From contig OZ037865.1 in NCBI GenBank assembly GCA_964035575.1, forward strand, positions 1,116,001 through 1,180,000: a DNA stretch of 64,000 nt. The letters are read 5' to 3'. Positions within the stretch are counted from its first letter, which is position 1; the number at the start of each line of letters is the position of its first letter. The notes under the pieces are model-generated. The model was not told where the DNA came from. It worked only from the letters and a program-made list of their open reading frames with translations, and searched no databases. Shown here one piece after another: positions 19,289-28,661 of this stretch. Origin of the DNA: Rhynchopus sp. YZ270_cl-10 (taxonomy: Eukaryota > Euglenozoa > Diplonemea > Diplonemida > Diplonemidae). Both the position numbers and the translations under genes were made by a program.

Positions 19289-20487
19289 ACCTAAGCTTTA
19301 TAAACCACTGTGTGGTTCGCATCCGTATGTCTGTGTTGTTCTTGTGGTTGTGTGTTTTCCATGGTTTTTTTGTTTTGATGTTTAATGTTCATGTGTGGTG
19401 ACTGTGGGTTGGCGACAGCGGAACCCTGGTGTGTCCTTCTTCACGTGCAGGCGTGTGTGGGGTGTGAAAGAGATCGCACCCTATGCACACCCGCTTCTTT
19501 TCTTTTACCCTGCTCCCGAGGCGCCATTGTTTTGCGTTTGCCATTATCCCGCTTCACCACTGATTATTGGTTATTGATTGTTTCTTCTTTCTTCAGACTA
19601 CTTTTGCTTCTTTTTTTTAACCCTTTCGTATCTATGCCATGTGGGCAAGTCAGCAGCACCACACCACTTGTGTGCCGCTTTCTCACCGCCCCCCTTTTAT
19701 GATAACAGATGTCTTTTCTTTACCTGCACACACAGTCTTTTCTCTTCTCTTCACTGTTGTGCCGGCATATGTTTTCCTTCCTCTACCTATACCATTAATA
19801 AATGTGTCCCCTTGCAAAAACACAATACGGCTTGCGCAAGCAAAGGAAAATCCCCATTTCCTTTGTGTTGCTGTGGAAGTTTGTGTTGTGTGGGGTCTTG
19901 TTCCTGTTATGATTTGCCCTATTTTTTAAAGGCTGTGCTGTGTTCGGTGGTGCCTCTTTTATTTTTTTTTTTTTTTTTGCGTCCGTGTGGATGTGTGTCG
20001 GTGTTCTTCTCCCTCACCCACCCACCCTTCTGACCACCCACAACGTCTTCCCCTCTCGGAAGTGGAGGGGGGGACAGCAGAGGGTCGAATGGTTTGGGTT
20101 GGTGGGGGAGAGAACACAACCAATGTGCACGCACCTTGCGGACAGAGGACATCGAAACACAATGTAGGCGAACGTGCACAAGAAATAACCCGTATTCGTG
20201 CCGTGCCTGTGACATAACACTGCACAGGGGCAGCACGTTTCTGCTCGATTTTATCACACCACCCTTCCCTTCTCCTCCGCTCCACACCCTTTTTTACTTT
20301 TCTTGTTTTTCTTGTTTATTATTATTATTGGTTTCTTTTGGTTTCGTTTGGAACCGCACAACACGGTTCTGATGTTGTCATCCAGACAAAGCCTTTCCCC
20401 GCAAAGTATTGCTTTATTTTACATTTACATTTTACTTTTGACCCTTTTTTCTTTTTTTTCTTTTTTTCTTCTTTTTTCTTTGATGAT
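19289..20487. other. intergenic, nothing recognised
   Basis: No gene, no module copy and no inverted repeat that I could support. T-rich with CT tracts; the end (20440-20487) is nearly pure T/C and ends with the TTGATGAT that was duplicated by the following hAT element. Confidence 0.45.
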
Positions 20488-21422
20488 CGGAGTATAATAT
20501 TGGGTTTTGTTTTTTTGCGCCGTTTCCCGCTTTTTCTGGTTTTGAAAAAATATATTATAGTGGAGCACACTCTAGGGTGGCTACACTAATGCAACCAAGT
20601 TGTCAAAAACAACATTTACGCGCCTTCGGCGAAACTTCCACATTACACACTCATCTGGGAACGAGGCTGTATGGTCTCCTCAACCCACCCGGGACCACAC
20701 CTGGCGGTGACATCATATCCACCACGGTTTTGAAAGGCTCTTCCGGACAGCGACGGCGTGTTCATGTGCCCTCGCAACTCCAGAAGGGGCAGTACGATAG
20801 CTTCCGCCCCCCTGCGAACGCTTCGTCATGCTGGCCCAGGACCTCTGGGATCCCATCCGGCGATGAACTTCCCTCGAGGGATGCCGTCAGTGACTGCTGC
20901 AGCTTTTCGTCACGCATCTGTTTGCTCAATCGGGTTTTGATCATGCAAAGCTTTGAGAACAGACGCTCAGCTCCACTCACAACGCAGATCAAAGAGCCAA
21001 CCATACCCACCCTGCATGTTTTGTTGTCCACGCCAAGCCCTCCCTGCACGACGCTCTCTAGCAAATAAACCTTCCCTGGGTGTGTTTACGAGAAGAAGAC
21101 TCCACCAATGTTTTTCTGGCAAAGCCACTGGACGCAATACTTCAAAAAATTGTAACACAAAGTCGAACACTTTTACAGCCAAACTATGGCATGGGTAGGG
21201 GTAGAGAGCTGTGGGCTACCACACGTAGTTTTTACACGTTACGCTACTTTTTATTATGCGAGTTGCGTTCGGTCTCCACCCCCAAAAAAAACTCCGGCGG
21301 GGGTACGCGCGTACCCCCGTACCCCGGGCCCGTACCTTCCCCAGGAAAGGCCCGGGGAAACCCGCAAAAAACAGGTTTTCCCGGGGTTTTCCCGAACCCC
21401 AATTGGGGTATCTTATACTCTG
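20488..21422 (-). mobile_element. degenerate hAT DNA transposon with transposase C-terminus
   Basis: A perfect 8-bp direct repeat TTGATGAT flanks it (20480-20487 and 21423-21430), as expected for hAT. The ends are degenerate inverted repeats, CGGAGTATAATAT... and the complement of CAGAGTATAAGATACC. They match the cleaner ends CAGGGTATAAGATAGG of the related element at 59724. A copy of short module B (20559-20611) has inserted near the left end. The minus strand encodes the transposase dimerisation region. A GC-rich segment at 21290-21400 includes the palindrome GGGTACGCGCGTACCC. Confidence 0.85.
20762..21064 (-). pseudogene. hAT transposase C-terminal (hATC dimerisation) remnant
   Basis: The minus-strand frame reads SGAERLFSKLCMIKTRLSK followed by QMRDEKLQQSLTASLEG. 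This corresponds to the conserved hATC pattern (S-ER-FS-LK-IK--LR--M-Q-RL--L). Only this terminal part is intact. A neighbouring minus-strand frame at 20967-21182 may hold a little more of the protein, but the DDE core is missing, so the copy cannot encode an active enzyme. The downstream (lower-coordinate) 150 bp is shared with the MITE at 59724-60053. Confidence 0.78.
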
Positions 21423-21478
21423 TTGATGATGCCGTGTGTGCTGTGACTGGCAAAGAAAACGTCTTCCTCCTCACACCA

Positions 21479-21592
21479 CCTCTGTTTTTCTACCTTCCAT
21501 CCAGTTCCCAGTGATCCATCCTCACACAACCTCACCAACACCAACAACACAAACAACGCCAGATATTTTCTCAAAAGCAACCCACATACACA
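21479..21592 (+). promoter_or_regulatory. shared 5' leader, LRR gene 4
   Basis: Same leader as the other LRR genes. It begins 49 bases after the hAT target-site duplication, so the element landed just upstream of it. Confidence 0.58.
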
Positions 21593-22668
21593 ATGGAACT
21601 GGTCGTACAGGGTTTCAGCAAGGAGTACGTGGTCGAGGTGGGCGAGGATGACACAACGGCGACCATGCGGCAGAAGATGGCGTCTGCAGAAGGGTTGTGC
21701 GAAGACAGCTTTCATATGGGTTTTGGAGGGAAGGAGGAAGGAGAGGACATCAGAGAACTGAGTGCTGGTGAGAAAGTCGTGTTGACGAAGACGCCGAAGT
21801 TCGAAGCCGTGACAGCTCTTCATGCATTGGGTGAGACAGACATCACAGCAGAAACGTTGGAGCAGGTGCAGGATCCGGGGGTGGCTAGCTTGCTCCTTCA
21901 GGCAGAAGTTGTGACTGCGATTCCAGATGACTTCTTTGAATGGAGTGCAGTAACGCGTATTGTGTCCAGTTGTGTGTCCGATGTGGATGACAGCTGTGGC
22001 ACCACACTGCACCTCCCAGCATTGACCTGTGTCACCGCCATTGGTCACAGGTTCCTCTCCGACTGCGAAAGGTTATCCACCGTGGACCTGTCAGGCCTGC
22101 AGGCAATCACCACGATCGGCGATGGTTTCCTGTCCGACTGCAAAACGTTGTCAAAGTGGACCTCTCAGGCCTGCAAGCACTCACCACGATTGGTGACTCC
22201 TGTCTCTCCCAATGTGCAACGTTGTCAAAAGTAGACCTCTCAGGCCTGCAAGCAGTCACCACGATCGGCGATGATTTCCTGTACGACTGCAAAACGTTGT
22301 CGAAAGTGGACCTCTCAGGCCTGCAAGCACTCACCACGATTGGTTACTGTCTCTTCCAGTGCGCATCGTTGTCGGAAGTGGACCTCTCAGGCCTGCAAGC
22401 ACTCACCACGATTGGTCATAGTTTCCTCTCTGAGTGCCCAAAGTTATCCAGCGTGGACCTGTCAGGCCTGCAGGCAGTCACCACGATTGGTGACTTCTGT
22501 CTCTCCGACTGCGCAACGTTGTCGGAAGTGGACCTCTCAGTCCTGCAAGCAGTCACCACGATAGGTGACCACTTCCTCTCCACTTGTCCTGCACTACAGA
22601 CTGTACACGGTAAGGATAAGTGCAGCAACGTTGTACGCAGCAGAGTAGGACATAGGAGTAAAAGATGA
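21593..22668 (+). pseudogene. ubiquitin-like + LRR_5 repeat protein, copy 4, one frameshift
   Basis: The N-terminal domain matches the other copies. The frame breaks at about 22154: the usual TCAAAAGTGGACC reads TCAAAGTGGACC, one A fewer. After it the repeats continue in another frame to a stop at 22666-22668, giving seven repeats plus the terminal one overall. The rest of the gene shows no other damage and the leader is intact. The change is therefore either very recent or a sequencing error in a homopolymer. Read as is, it gives a 213-residue product truncated after two repeats. Confidence 0.8.
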
Positions 22669-23065
22669 AGATAATAGCGTCACGCCTACCTCGGTAGGTT
22701 ACAGTGGGGAAAAACAAAATAATGTGTGGTGGGCTGTGGTGCTTGAATTCTTGGGTGGGTTTTGGGGGTCAGGTTGTTAAACAAAAACCAAGGATTGGTG
22801 GCAGTTCCCCCTAGGCATAAAGGGGGGGGGGGGGTGTAGGGGGGGTCAGAAGGGGGGAACCCTGCACTTTTTCAGGGTTTTGTATATCTACGCGCAGAGC
22901 AGTGTCCGACCCCACAAGACACTACCCAAAACCCCCCAGAAAACGTTCTGGAGGCCCGAAAATACCAAAAATAGTGACCAGAAGTGTCCAGAAAATCATC
23001 CGGAAAAAAAAAGGGGGTCGTGGGACTGGGTCTGTACCTTGCCTATTGCTATTTTTTAGCACATA
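22669..23065. other. truncated LRR 3' flank and G-rich DNA
   Basis: The standard LRR 3' flank runs to the C run at about 22811 and then breaks, so the three-hairpin block is missing here. Following it are a run of 13 G, a CCCTGCACTTTTTCAGGG hairpin and unrecognised sequence. Confidence 0.55.
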
Positions 23066-23201
23066 CAGTAAGACAACAAACACCGGTGGGGTAAAAATAT
23101 AGGTGGGGTAAAAACACCGGAGGGGTAAAAACTGAGCTGGATTTTGGGATTTCAAAACTCAAAGGAGGGTTTTTACCCCACCGATGTTTGTTGTCTTACT
23201 G
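23066..23201. mobile_element. 136-bp Tc1/mariner-type MITE
   Basis: 32-bp terminal inverted repeats with a single mismatch, beginning CAGTAAGACAACAAACA and continuing with a C/T difference into CGGTGGGGTAAAAA. They are flanked by TA on both sides (23064-23065, 23202-23203). The interior contains two further GGTGGGGTAAAAA-like units. TA duplication and CAGT ends fit the mariner/Tc1 group; no coding capacity. Confidence 0.85.
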
Positions 23202-23842
23202 TAAACGAGATATGGCTATGGCACCTCATATTCTAGGAAGTAAAGAATACATCTTGACTAATGTCATCTAATTGCGTTTGTATACAGCCAAAACAAGACA
23301 AGACTGTCACCTGGCATCTGTATTTTGTGGGTCGTAGTGACCCATCACTACACACGCTTAGGTACCCACACCATTAATAGGCCAGGGAGTGATCAATTTA
23401 GGGAGGAAAATTAGTCAGGTGTAAATTATCAAGCAGATCTGCCGTCACTGCCTCACCCGGTCCCTCAGGGTACCTCCCCTTCAAAAAAAAAAAACACCTC
23501 GTAACGCGCTTCAAATGTAAATACGATTTTTCGCATTGAAACAATGTTACCTTCACTGCAAGCAAACACCCCTCCCCTCCCCTCAGACAACTAAGAGTTG
23601 CAAAGACACTTCTCACCCCTCCATGTTGTTATAAGAAGTTTGGATCTTTTCAAGCGGGCCTTGTCTGTTTTCAAAAATTAGGGGCAATTTTTGTGACCAT
23701 AACCACCCCAGAAACCACGTTCTAGCGGGTGCACATTCATCTTACAAAAGCAACCTTTGTTCCATTCACTCAAACATCCCCCATCCACTCAGCATACCGA
23801 CACCCTGCTGCTCCCACCGCCCTCTCAGACAGTGACCACACA
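23202..23842. other. intergenic upstream of WD-repeat gene
   Basis: No gene. At about 23728-23760 there is the end of module A (GTGCACATTCATCTTACAAAAG). From 23735 to the ATG the sequence is duplicated at 25827-25981. A CATCCCCCATCCACTCAG tract about 55 bases before the ATG could be a splice acceptor. Confidence 0.5.
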
Positions 23843-25069
23843 ATGGAGATATGGTTTGAATGCACAACATCTGGACAACGCTGTGCTGCAGAGGTGGGGG
23901 AGGGTTGCAGTGCTGCAGATCTGCAGGAGCGTGCTGTTGCGGTGTTGTACCCACAGAGCGTGGTGTCGGCCGAGGCAGTGGGGCTGTGTGTGGATGGTGC
24001 TGATGGTGAGGTGCTGGCATCGGAGGTTCTGATTGCCCACACCGCACTGTGCGCAGGCGGGACTGTCCATGTGAGCAGACGGAAGCAGGTTGCGGACAGC
24101 AGTGGTGGTGTGTGGGTGCCGAAGCGCTATACTGCAAGATCCTGCATTGGAGACGTATGCGAGGACACACTCGTAATGGGTGGCACACACGTGCAACACG
24201 CCGTCACCATCAACCTCGTCACCACCAAGGTCACACCTCTCCCTCCCATGGGCGGACCTCTGTGTCAGGTGGTTCTCATGCCACACCACATCGTGTACAC
24301 TGCGCAGAGCAATGCTGTGTACTTTAGACTGTGGGACAGCAGTGCAGAGGTTGTGGTCCATATGGCACGCACGGTTATGAGCCTTGTGGCCATGCGGGTC
24401 ACCGAGGCGGTGCTGATTGGGAGTGACAAACAGATCGTACAGTACTCCTGCGAAGGGGCGGTGAAGATGCGTACCTTTGATTACCATGGATACTCCTTTG
24501 CAGTGTCACCCTGCGAGACCCTGTTGCTGACCAACCAACCGGTTGTTGTTGTGCACCGTCTGGACACCCCTGAGCTCCGTGAGGTGCACCGTGTGGACAC
24601 AGGGATGTGTGGGTCGTTCTTTGTGAAGCCGTCGTTTTCGCCCGACGCAAGCCTCGCAGTGTTGAGCTGTGGCGACAAGCACACCGTCCGCACCATTGAC
24701 ATTGTCTCTGGGAAGGCCCTCTGCACACTGCCCAATGGCAATGGAGAGCACACTATGAATGGAGCCTGCTTCAGTGCGTGCTCGCGATACCTATTCACGT
24801 CCTCTAACACGAGTGTGCAGAAGTGGGACGCACGCAGTGGAGTCCCCATGGGACGCATGTATGACGACTTTGCGTGGTCACTGCGTGCCTCGACAGACGG
24901 GTGCAGGCTCGTCGTTCTCGGAAACGTCATCTCAGTGCTCGACATTACTGCCAGCAACATGCAGGTGTCAGATAACGACGCCCTGCAACATGGTCCTCCT
25001 CGTCCCCTTCCGAAAGGGAAAACTGTTGTGGCAACGGAGTCCCGCTGCAGTGGGTGTGTGTGTTCGTGA
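23843..25069 (+). CDS. ubiquitin-like N-terminus + WD40-type propeller (408 aa)
   Basis: Residues 1-~80 (MEIWFECTTSGQRC ... GGTVHVSRRKQ) have the length and strand pattern of a beta-grasp domain, analogous to that of the LRR proteins but divergent in sequence. Residues ~95-395 have WD-like units, for example SFSPDASLAVLSCGDKHTVRTIDI, FSACSRYLFTSS-TSVQKWDARSG and RASTDGCRLVVLG. About five to seven blades can be guessed. This suggests a protein-interaction scaffold. The last units recall U3-snoRNP UTP18-like propellers, but weakly. I chose the ATG at 23843 because its N-terminus is also in the duplicated 5' fragment downstream; an in-frame ATG at 23729 lies in a repeat. Confidence 0.75.
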   Translation: MEIWFECTTSGQRCAAEVGEGCSAADLQERAVAVLYPQSVVSAEAVGLCVDGADGEVLASEVLIAHTALCAGGTVHVSRRKQVADSSGGVWVPKRYTARSCIGDVCEDTLVMGGTHVQHAVTINLVTTKVTPLPPMGGPLCQVVLMPHHIVYTAQSNAVYFRLWDSSAEVVVHMARTVMSLVAMRVTEAVLIGSDKQIVQYSCEGAVKMRTFDYHGYSFAVSPCETLLLTNQPVVVVHRLDTPELREVHRVDTGMCGSFFVKPSFSPDASLAVLSCGDKHTVRTIDIVSGKALCTLPNGNGEHTMNGACFSACSRYLFTSSNTSVQKWDARSGVPMGRMYDDFAWSLRASTDGCRLVVLGNVISVLDITASNMQVSDNDALQHGPPRPLPKGKTVVATESRCSGCVCS

Positions 25070-25826
25070 AGGCAGGGTGTGTGGCAAACGAAGACACCGT
25101 TTCCCCCGCCTTGCTTTTCTAAATGCGGAGAGATGTATCGTTGAACGTCGTTGTGTGCTTTCTTCTTTGAGTGGAAAGTATATGAAATTGAGTACATCAC
25201 TTCTCTCATCATATCCTGAAGTCAGTTTCTAATATTCTTCTCGAACTTTTCACACAAGAAAGCTGCATCCACTGTGGTACAAAGATCTGCAGCGGGAAAA
25301 TCGAGACCTCGAAAAAAAGATTTTGAAACTCTCGAAATTACATTTCACATTTTGTCGAGACTCGAAAACACCCAAAACCACATCTCACTCGTCATACCAC
25401 TGTGTTTGTGGTTTGTTTTTTGCATCTTGCTTTCCCCTTTTATGAGGTGACGAAGCACAGAGAGGCTTAGGTTCATCTCAACTCTTCTCTGTGTTACCCC
25501 TTCTCTTAAACATTGCAAAGCAAAGGCTTCGGTAAGGTTTCTCACGCAACCAAAGGATGTTGCAGCCATCCTATCTTCTCTCATGGGTCTTGCAGCAGCA
25601 CGGTGCCTCTTTGTTTCAGTGCACAACATGCACATTATCTTTCATTCACAGTAAGTCACCCACCAAGGTGTGTATGGGGTCGGAGAACGGACTCATGTTC
25701 TATGTGCACCAATACAAAAGAAAAACAAAACAAAAACAAACCCCACCCCTTCCTAGTAACCATTTGGCCCTCAAACAACCCCTCCCTATGTCTTCTTGGA
25801 TCACTGCAGATGGTGTAGAGAGGAGG
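25070..25826. other. intergenic, module A copy
   Basis: No gene. Module A lies at about 25445-25490. A stretch with repeated TCGAGAC/CTCGAAA motifs lies at 25300-25370. The remainder is unrecognised. Confidence 0.45.
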
Positions 25827-25981
25827 TGCACATTCATCTTACAAAAGCAACCTTTGTTCCATTCACTTAAACATCCCCCATCCACTCAGCACACCGACAC
25901 CTTGCTACTCCCACCGCCCTCTCAGACAGTGACCACACAATGGAGATATGGTTTGAATGCACAACATCTGGACAACGCTGT
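25827..25981 (+). pseudogene. 5' fragment of the WD-repeat gene, fused to LRR leader
   Basis: About 155 bp nearly identical to 23742-23890: the leader, ATG and first ~14 codons (MEIWFECTTSGQRC). It ends abruptly at ACAACGCTGTG and is replaced by the LRR leader. It is a clean recombination junction that places the WD gene's transcript start ahead of LRR gene 5. Confidence 0.85.
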
Positions 25982-25984
25982 GTG

Positions 25985-26100
25985 CTCTGTTTTTATACCT
26001 TCCCTCTTCTTCCCAGTGATGCATCCTCACACAACCTCACTAACACCAAACAACACCCAAACACCTCCAGATATTTTCTCAAAAGCAACCCACATACACA
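25985..26100 (+). promoter_or_regulatory. shared 5' leader, LRR gene 5
   Basis: Copy of the LRR leader with the CACCCAAACACCTCC variant also seen before LRR gene 3. It directly follows the WD-gene fragment. Confidence 0.58.
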
Positions 26101-27777
26101 ATGGAACTGGTCGTACAGGGTTTCAGCAAGGAGTACGTGGTCGAGGTGGGTGAGGATGACACAACGGCGACCATGCGGCAGAAGATGGCGTCTGCAGAAG
26201 GGTTGTGCGAAGACAGCTTTCATATGGGTTTTGGAGGGAAGGAGGAAGGAGAGGACATCAGAGAACTGAGTGCTGGTGAGAAAGTCGTGTTGACGAAGAC
26301 GCCGAAGTTCGAAGCCGTGACAGCTCTTCATGCATTGGGTGAGACAGACATCACAGCAGAAACGTTGGAGCAGGTGCAGGATCCAGGGGTGGCGAGCTTG
26401 CTCCTTCAGGCAGAAGTTGTGACTGCGATTCCAGATGACTTCTTTGAATGGAGTGCAGTAACGCGTATTGTGTCCAGTTGTGTGTCCGATGTGGATGACA
26501 GCTGTGGCACCACACTGCACCTCCCAGCATTGACCTGTATCACCGCCATTGGGCACAGTTTCCTCTCCGAGTGCGAAAGGTTGTCCACCGTGGACCTCTC
26601 AGGCCTGCAGGCAGTCACCATGATCGGCAATAGTTTCCTGCACGACTGCCCAACATTGTCAAAAGTAGACCTGTCAGGCCTGCAGGCACTCACCACGATA
26701 GGTGACTACTGTCTCTCCCAATGTGCAACGTTGTCAGAAGTGGACCTGTCAGGCCTGCAAGCAGTCACGAGGATTGGTGAGTACTTCCTCTCCGAGTGCG
26801 CAAGGTTATCCACCGTGGACCTCTCCTGCCTGCAAGCACTCACCACGATCGGCAATTGTTTCCTGCACGACTGCCCAACATTGTCAAAAGTAGACTTCGC
26901 CAGCCTGCAAGCACTCACCACGATAGGTGACTCCTTTCTCTGCCACTGTGAAACGTTGTCGGAAGTGGACCTCTCTGGCCTGCAAGCAGTCACCACGATT
27001 GGTGAGTACTTCCTCTCCGACTGTGCAAGGTTATCCACCGTGGACCTCACCGGCCTGCAAGCAGTCACCACGATCGGCGATTATTTCCTGTACGACTGCA
27101 AAACGTTGCCAAAAGTTGACTTCGCCGGCCTGCAGGCACTCACCACGATAGGTGACTCTTGTCTCTGCCACTGTGCAACGTTGTCGGAAGTGGACCTCAC
27201 CGGCCTGCGAGCAGTCACCACGATCGGCGATCGTTTCCTCTCCGAGTGCGCAAGGTTATCCACCGTGGACCTCTCCTGCCTGCAAGCAGTCACCACGATC
27301 GGCAATTGTTTCCTGTACAACTGCAAAACGTTGTCAAAAGTAGACCTCACCGGCCTGCAGGCACTCACCACGATAGGTTACTCCTTTCTCTGCCACTGTG
27401 AAACGTTGTCGGAAGTGGACCTCTCAGGCCTGCAAGCACTCACCACAATTGGCGATGGTTTCCTGTACGACTGCAAAACGTTGTCAAAAGTGGACTTTAC
27501 CTGCCTGCAATCACTCACCACGATCGGCGATCGTTTCCTCTCCGAGTGCGCAAGGTTACCCACCGTGGACCTGTCAGGCCTGCAAGCAGTCACCACGATA
27601 GGTGACCACTTCCTCTCCAGTTGTCCTGCACTACAGACTGTACACGGTAAGGATAAGTGCAGCAACGTTGTACGCAGCATAGTAGGTAACATGGAGTTAA
27701 CAGATGAAGATAATAGCGTCACGTCCACCTCGGTAGGTTGCAGTGGGGGGGGAAAGAATGTGTGGTGGGATGGATAG
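26101..27777 (+). CDS. ubiquitin-like + LRR_5 repeat protein, copy 5 (558 aa)
   Basis: The longest family member: the same N-terminal domain, then fourteen full 25-residue repeats plus the terminal one. The residue before VD cycles T, K, E through the repeats (LSTVDL, LSKVDL/F, LSEVDL) four times in succession. The array has therefore grown in units of three repeats (75 residues, 225 bp). The tail is SIVGNMELTDEDNSV ... VWWDG, without the GFWGSGC end of copies 2 and 3. Cytosolic by sequence; function unknown. Confidence 0.87.
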   Translation: MELVVQGFSKEYVVEVGEDDTTATMRQKMASAEGLCEDSFHMGFGGKEEGEDIRELSAGEKVVLTKTPKFEAVTALHALGETDITAETLEQVQDPGVASLLLQAEVVTAIPDDFFEWSAVTRIVSSCVSDVDDSCGTTLHLPALTCITAIGHSFLSECERLSTVDLSGLQAVTMIGNSFLHDCPTLSKVDLSGLQALTTIGDYCLSQCATLSEVDLSGLQAVTRIGEYFLSECARLSTVDLSCLQALTTIGNCFLHDCPTLSKVDFASLQALTTIGDSFLCHCETLSEVDLSGLQAVTTIGEYFLSDCARLSTVDLTGLQAVTTIGDYFLYDCKTLPKVDFAGLQALTTIGDSCLCHCATLSEVDLTGLRAVTTIGDRFLSECARLSTVDLSCLQAVTTIGNCFLYNCKTLSKVDLTGLQALTTIGYSFLCHCETLSEVDLSGLQALTTIGDGFLYDCKTLSKVDFTCLQSLTTIGDRFLSECARLPTVDLSGLQAVTTIGDHFLSSCPALQTVHGKDKCSNVVRSIVGNMELTDEDNSVTSTSVGCSGGGKNVWWDG

Positions 27778-28661
27778 AGAACGTGCGCCACACACACTAC
27801 GGACGTATTATTTATGTGTTTTTGTGTGTTTTCGATAACATCGAAACGCGCGTTTTTGTGTGTTTTTCTTATTTTTTGAAACTTTTGGGAATAGAAAAAG
27901 TATTCCACAACGTAATATTGCGTGTGACATGTTTCAGGCGCATGGCATTCATGTGTTTGATATTAGGAAAAAGTAGACACCTTTATGTTGCACTACTGCT
28001 TGGGCGGCGAGCTGCGAAGCTTGCGAACCTTTTTCCTTTTCTGCTTGTTTAATTTAAAATTTGAGAAGATTGTGTGATGGGATATGGTGCTTGAATTCTT
28101 GGGTGGGTTTTGGGGGTCAGGTTGTTAAACAAGAACCAAGGATTGGTTGGCATACAGCCCCCCCGCCCCGAGTTCTGTTGATTCTCAACAGAACTTGTTT
28201 GGTAGCGGTGGGGCTGATTTTCACGGTTTTCATCTGCGAAGAAAAATCGTGTCTCCTATCACGTGATAGGAGTTTAAAATCAAACGTATTTTCACTTTTT
28301 TTGAACGCTCTTTCGTCTATAAAAAGAAAGGTTGTCGAAACTACAAAAAAAAGCCGGGCGAAAAATTAGCGTTTTCAACAAGAAGACAATAGTATGATGA
28401 TTTTTTTACTTTACCCATCCACATTTTTTCTCACAATCTCCCTGAACACACTGTACCGCTATTTTGCCCGTTGAGCACACAGCGATACACACACACCCCA
28501 CAGGACAGGACAATACACCACAACCCTCATCCCCTTTGGGTTGCGACACACAACAACACAACACAACACACCACACGCACAGTGCACACGGAGGTGACAC
28601 TCTAGCTATCCCTCCCCTATCCCAGCCGCCTCCGTTGCCACGTTAGGGTGGGTGTGTAAAG
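27778..28661 (+). repeat. LRR 3' flank / MAP-kinase 5' flank (copy 2)
   Basis: No gene. Near-identical to 11388-12290. It contains the three-hairpin block at 28170-28269 (the last base pair of the first stem is changed, AACTTG). At the right end is CTATCCCTCCCCTATCCCAG, a likely acceptor, 43 bases before the kinase ATG. Confidence 0.8.

Noticed and set aside
21290-21410. Separate insertion in the GC-rich palindromic stretch
   Set aside because: Lies within the hAT copy's inverted repeats; no ends or duplications of its own were seen.
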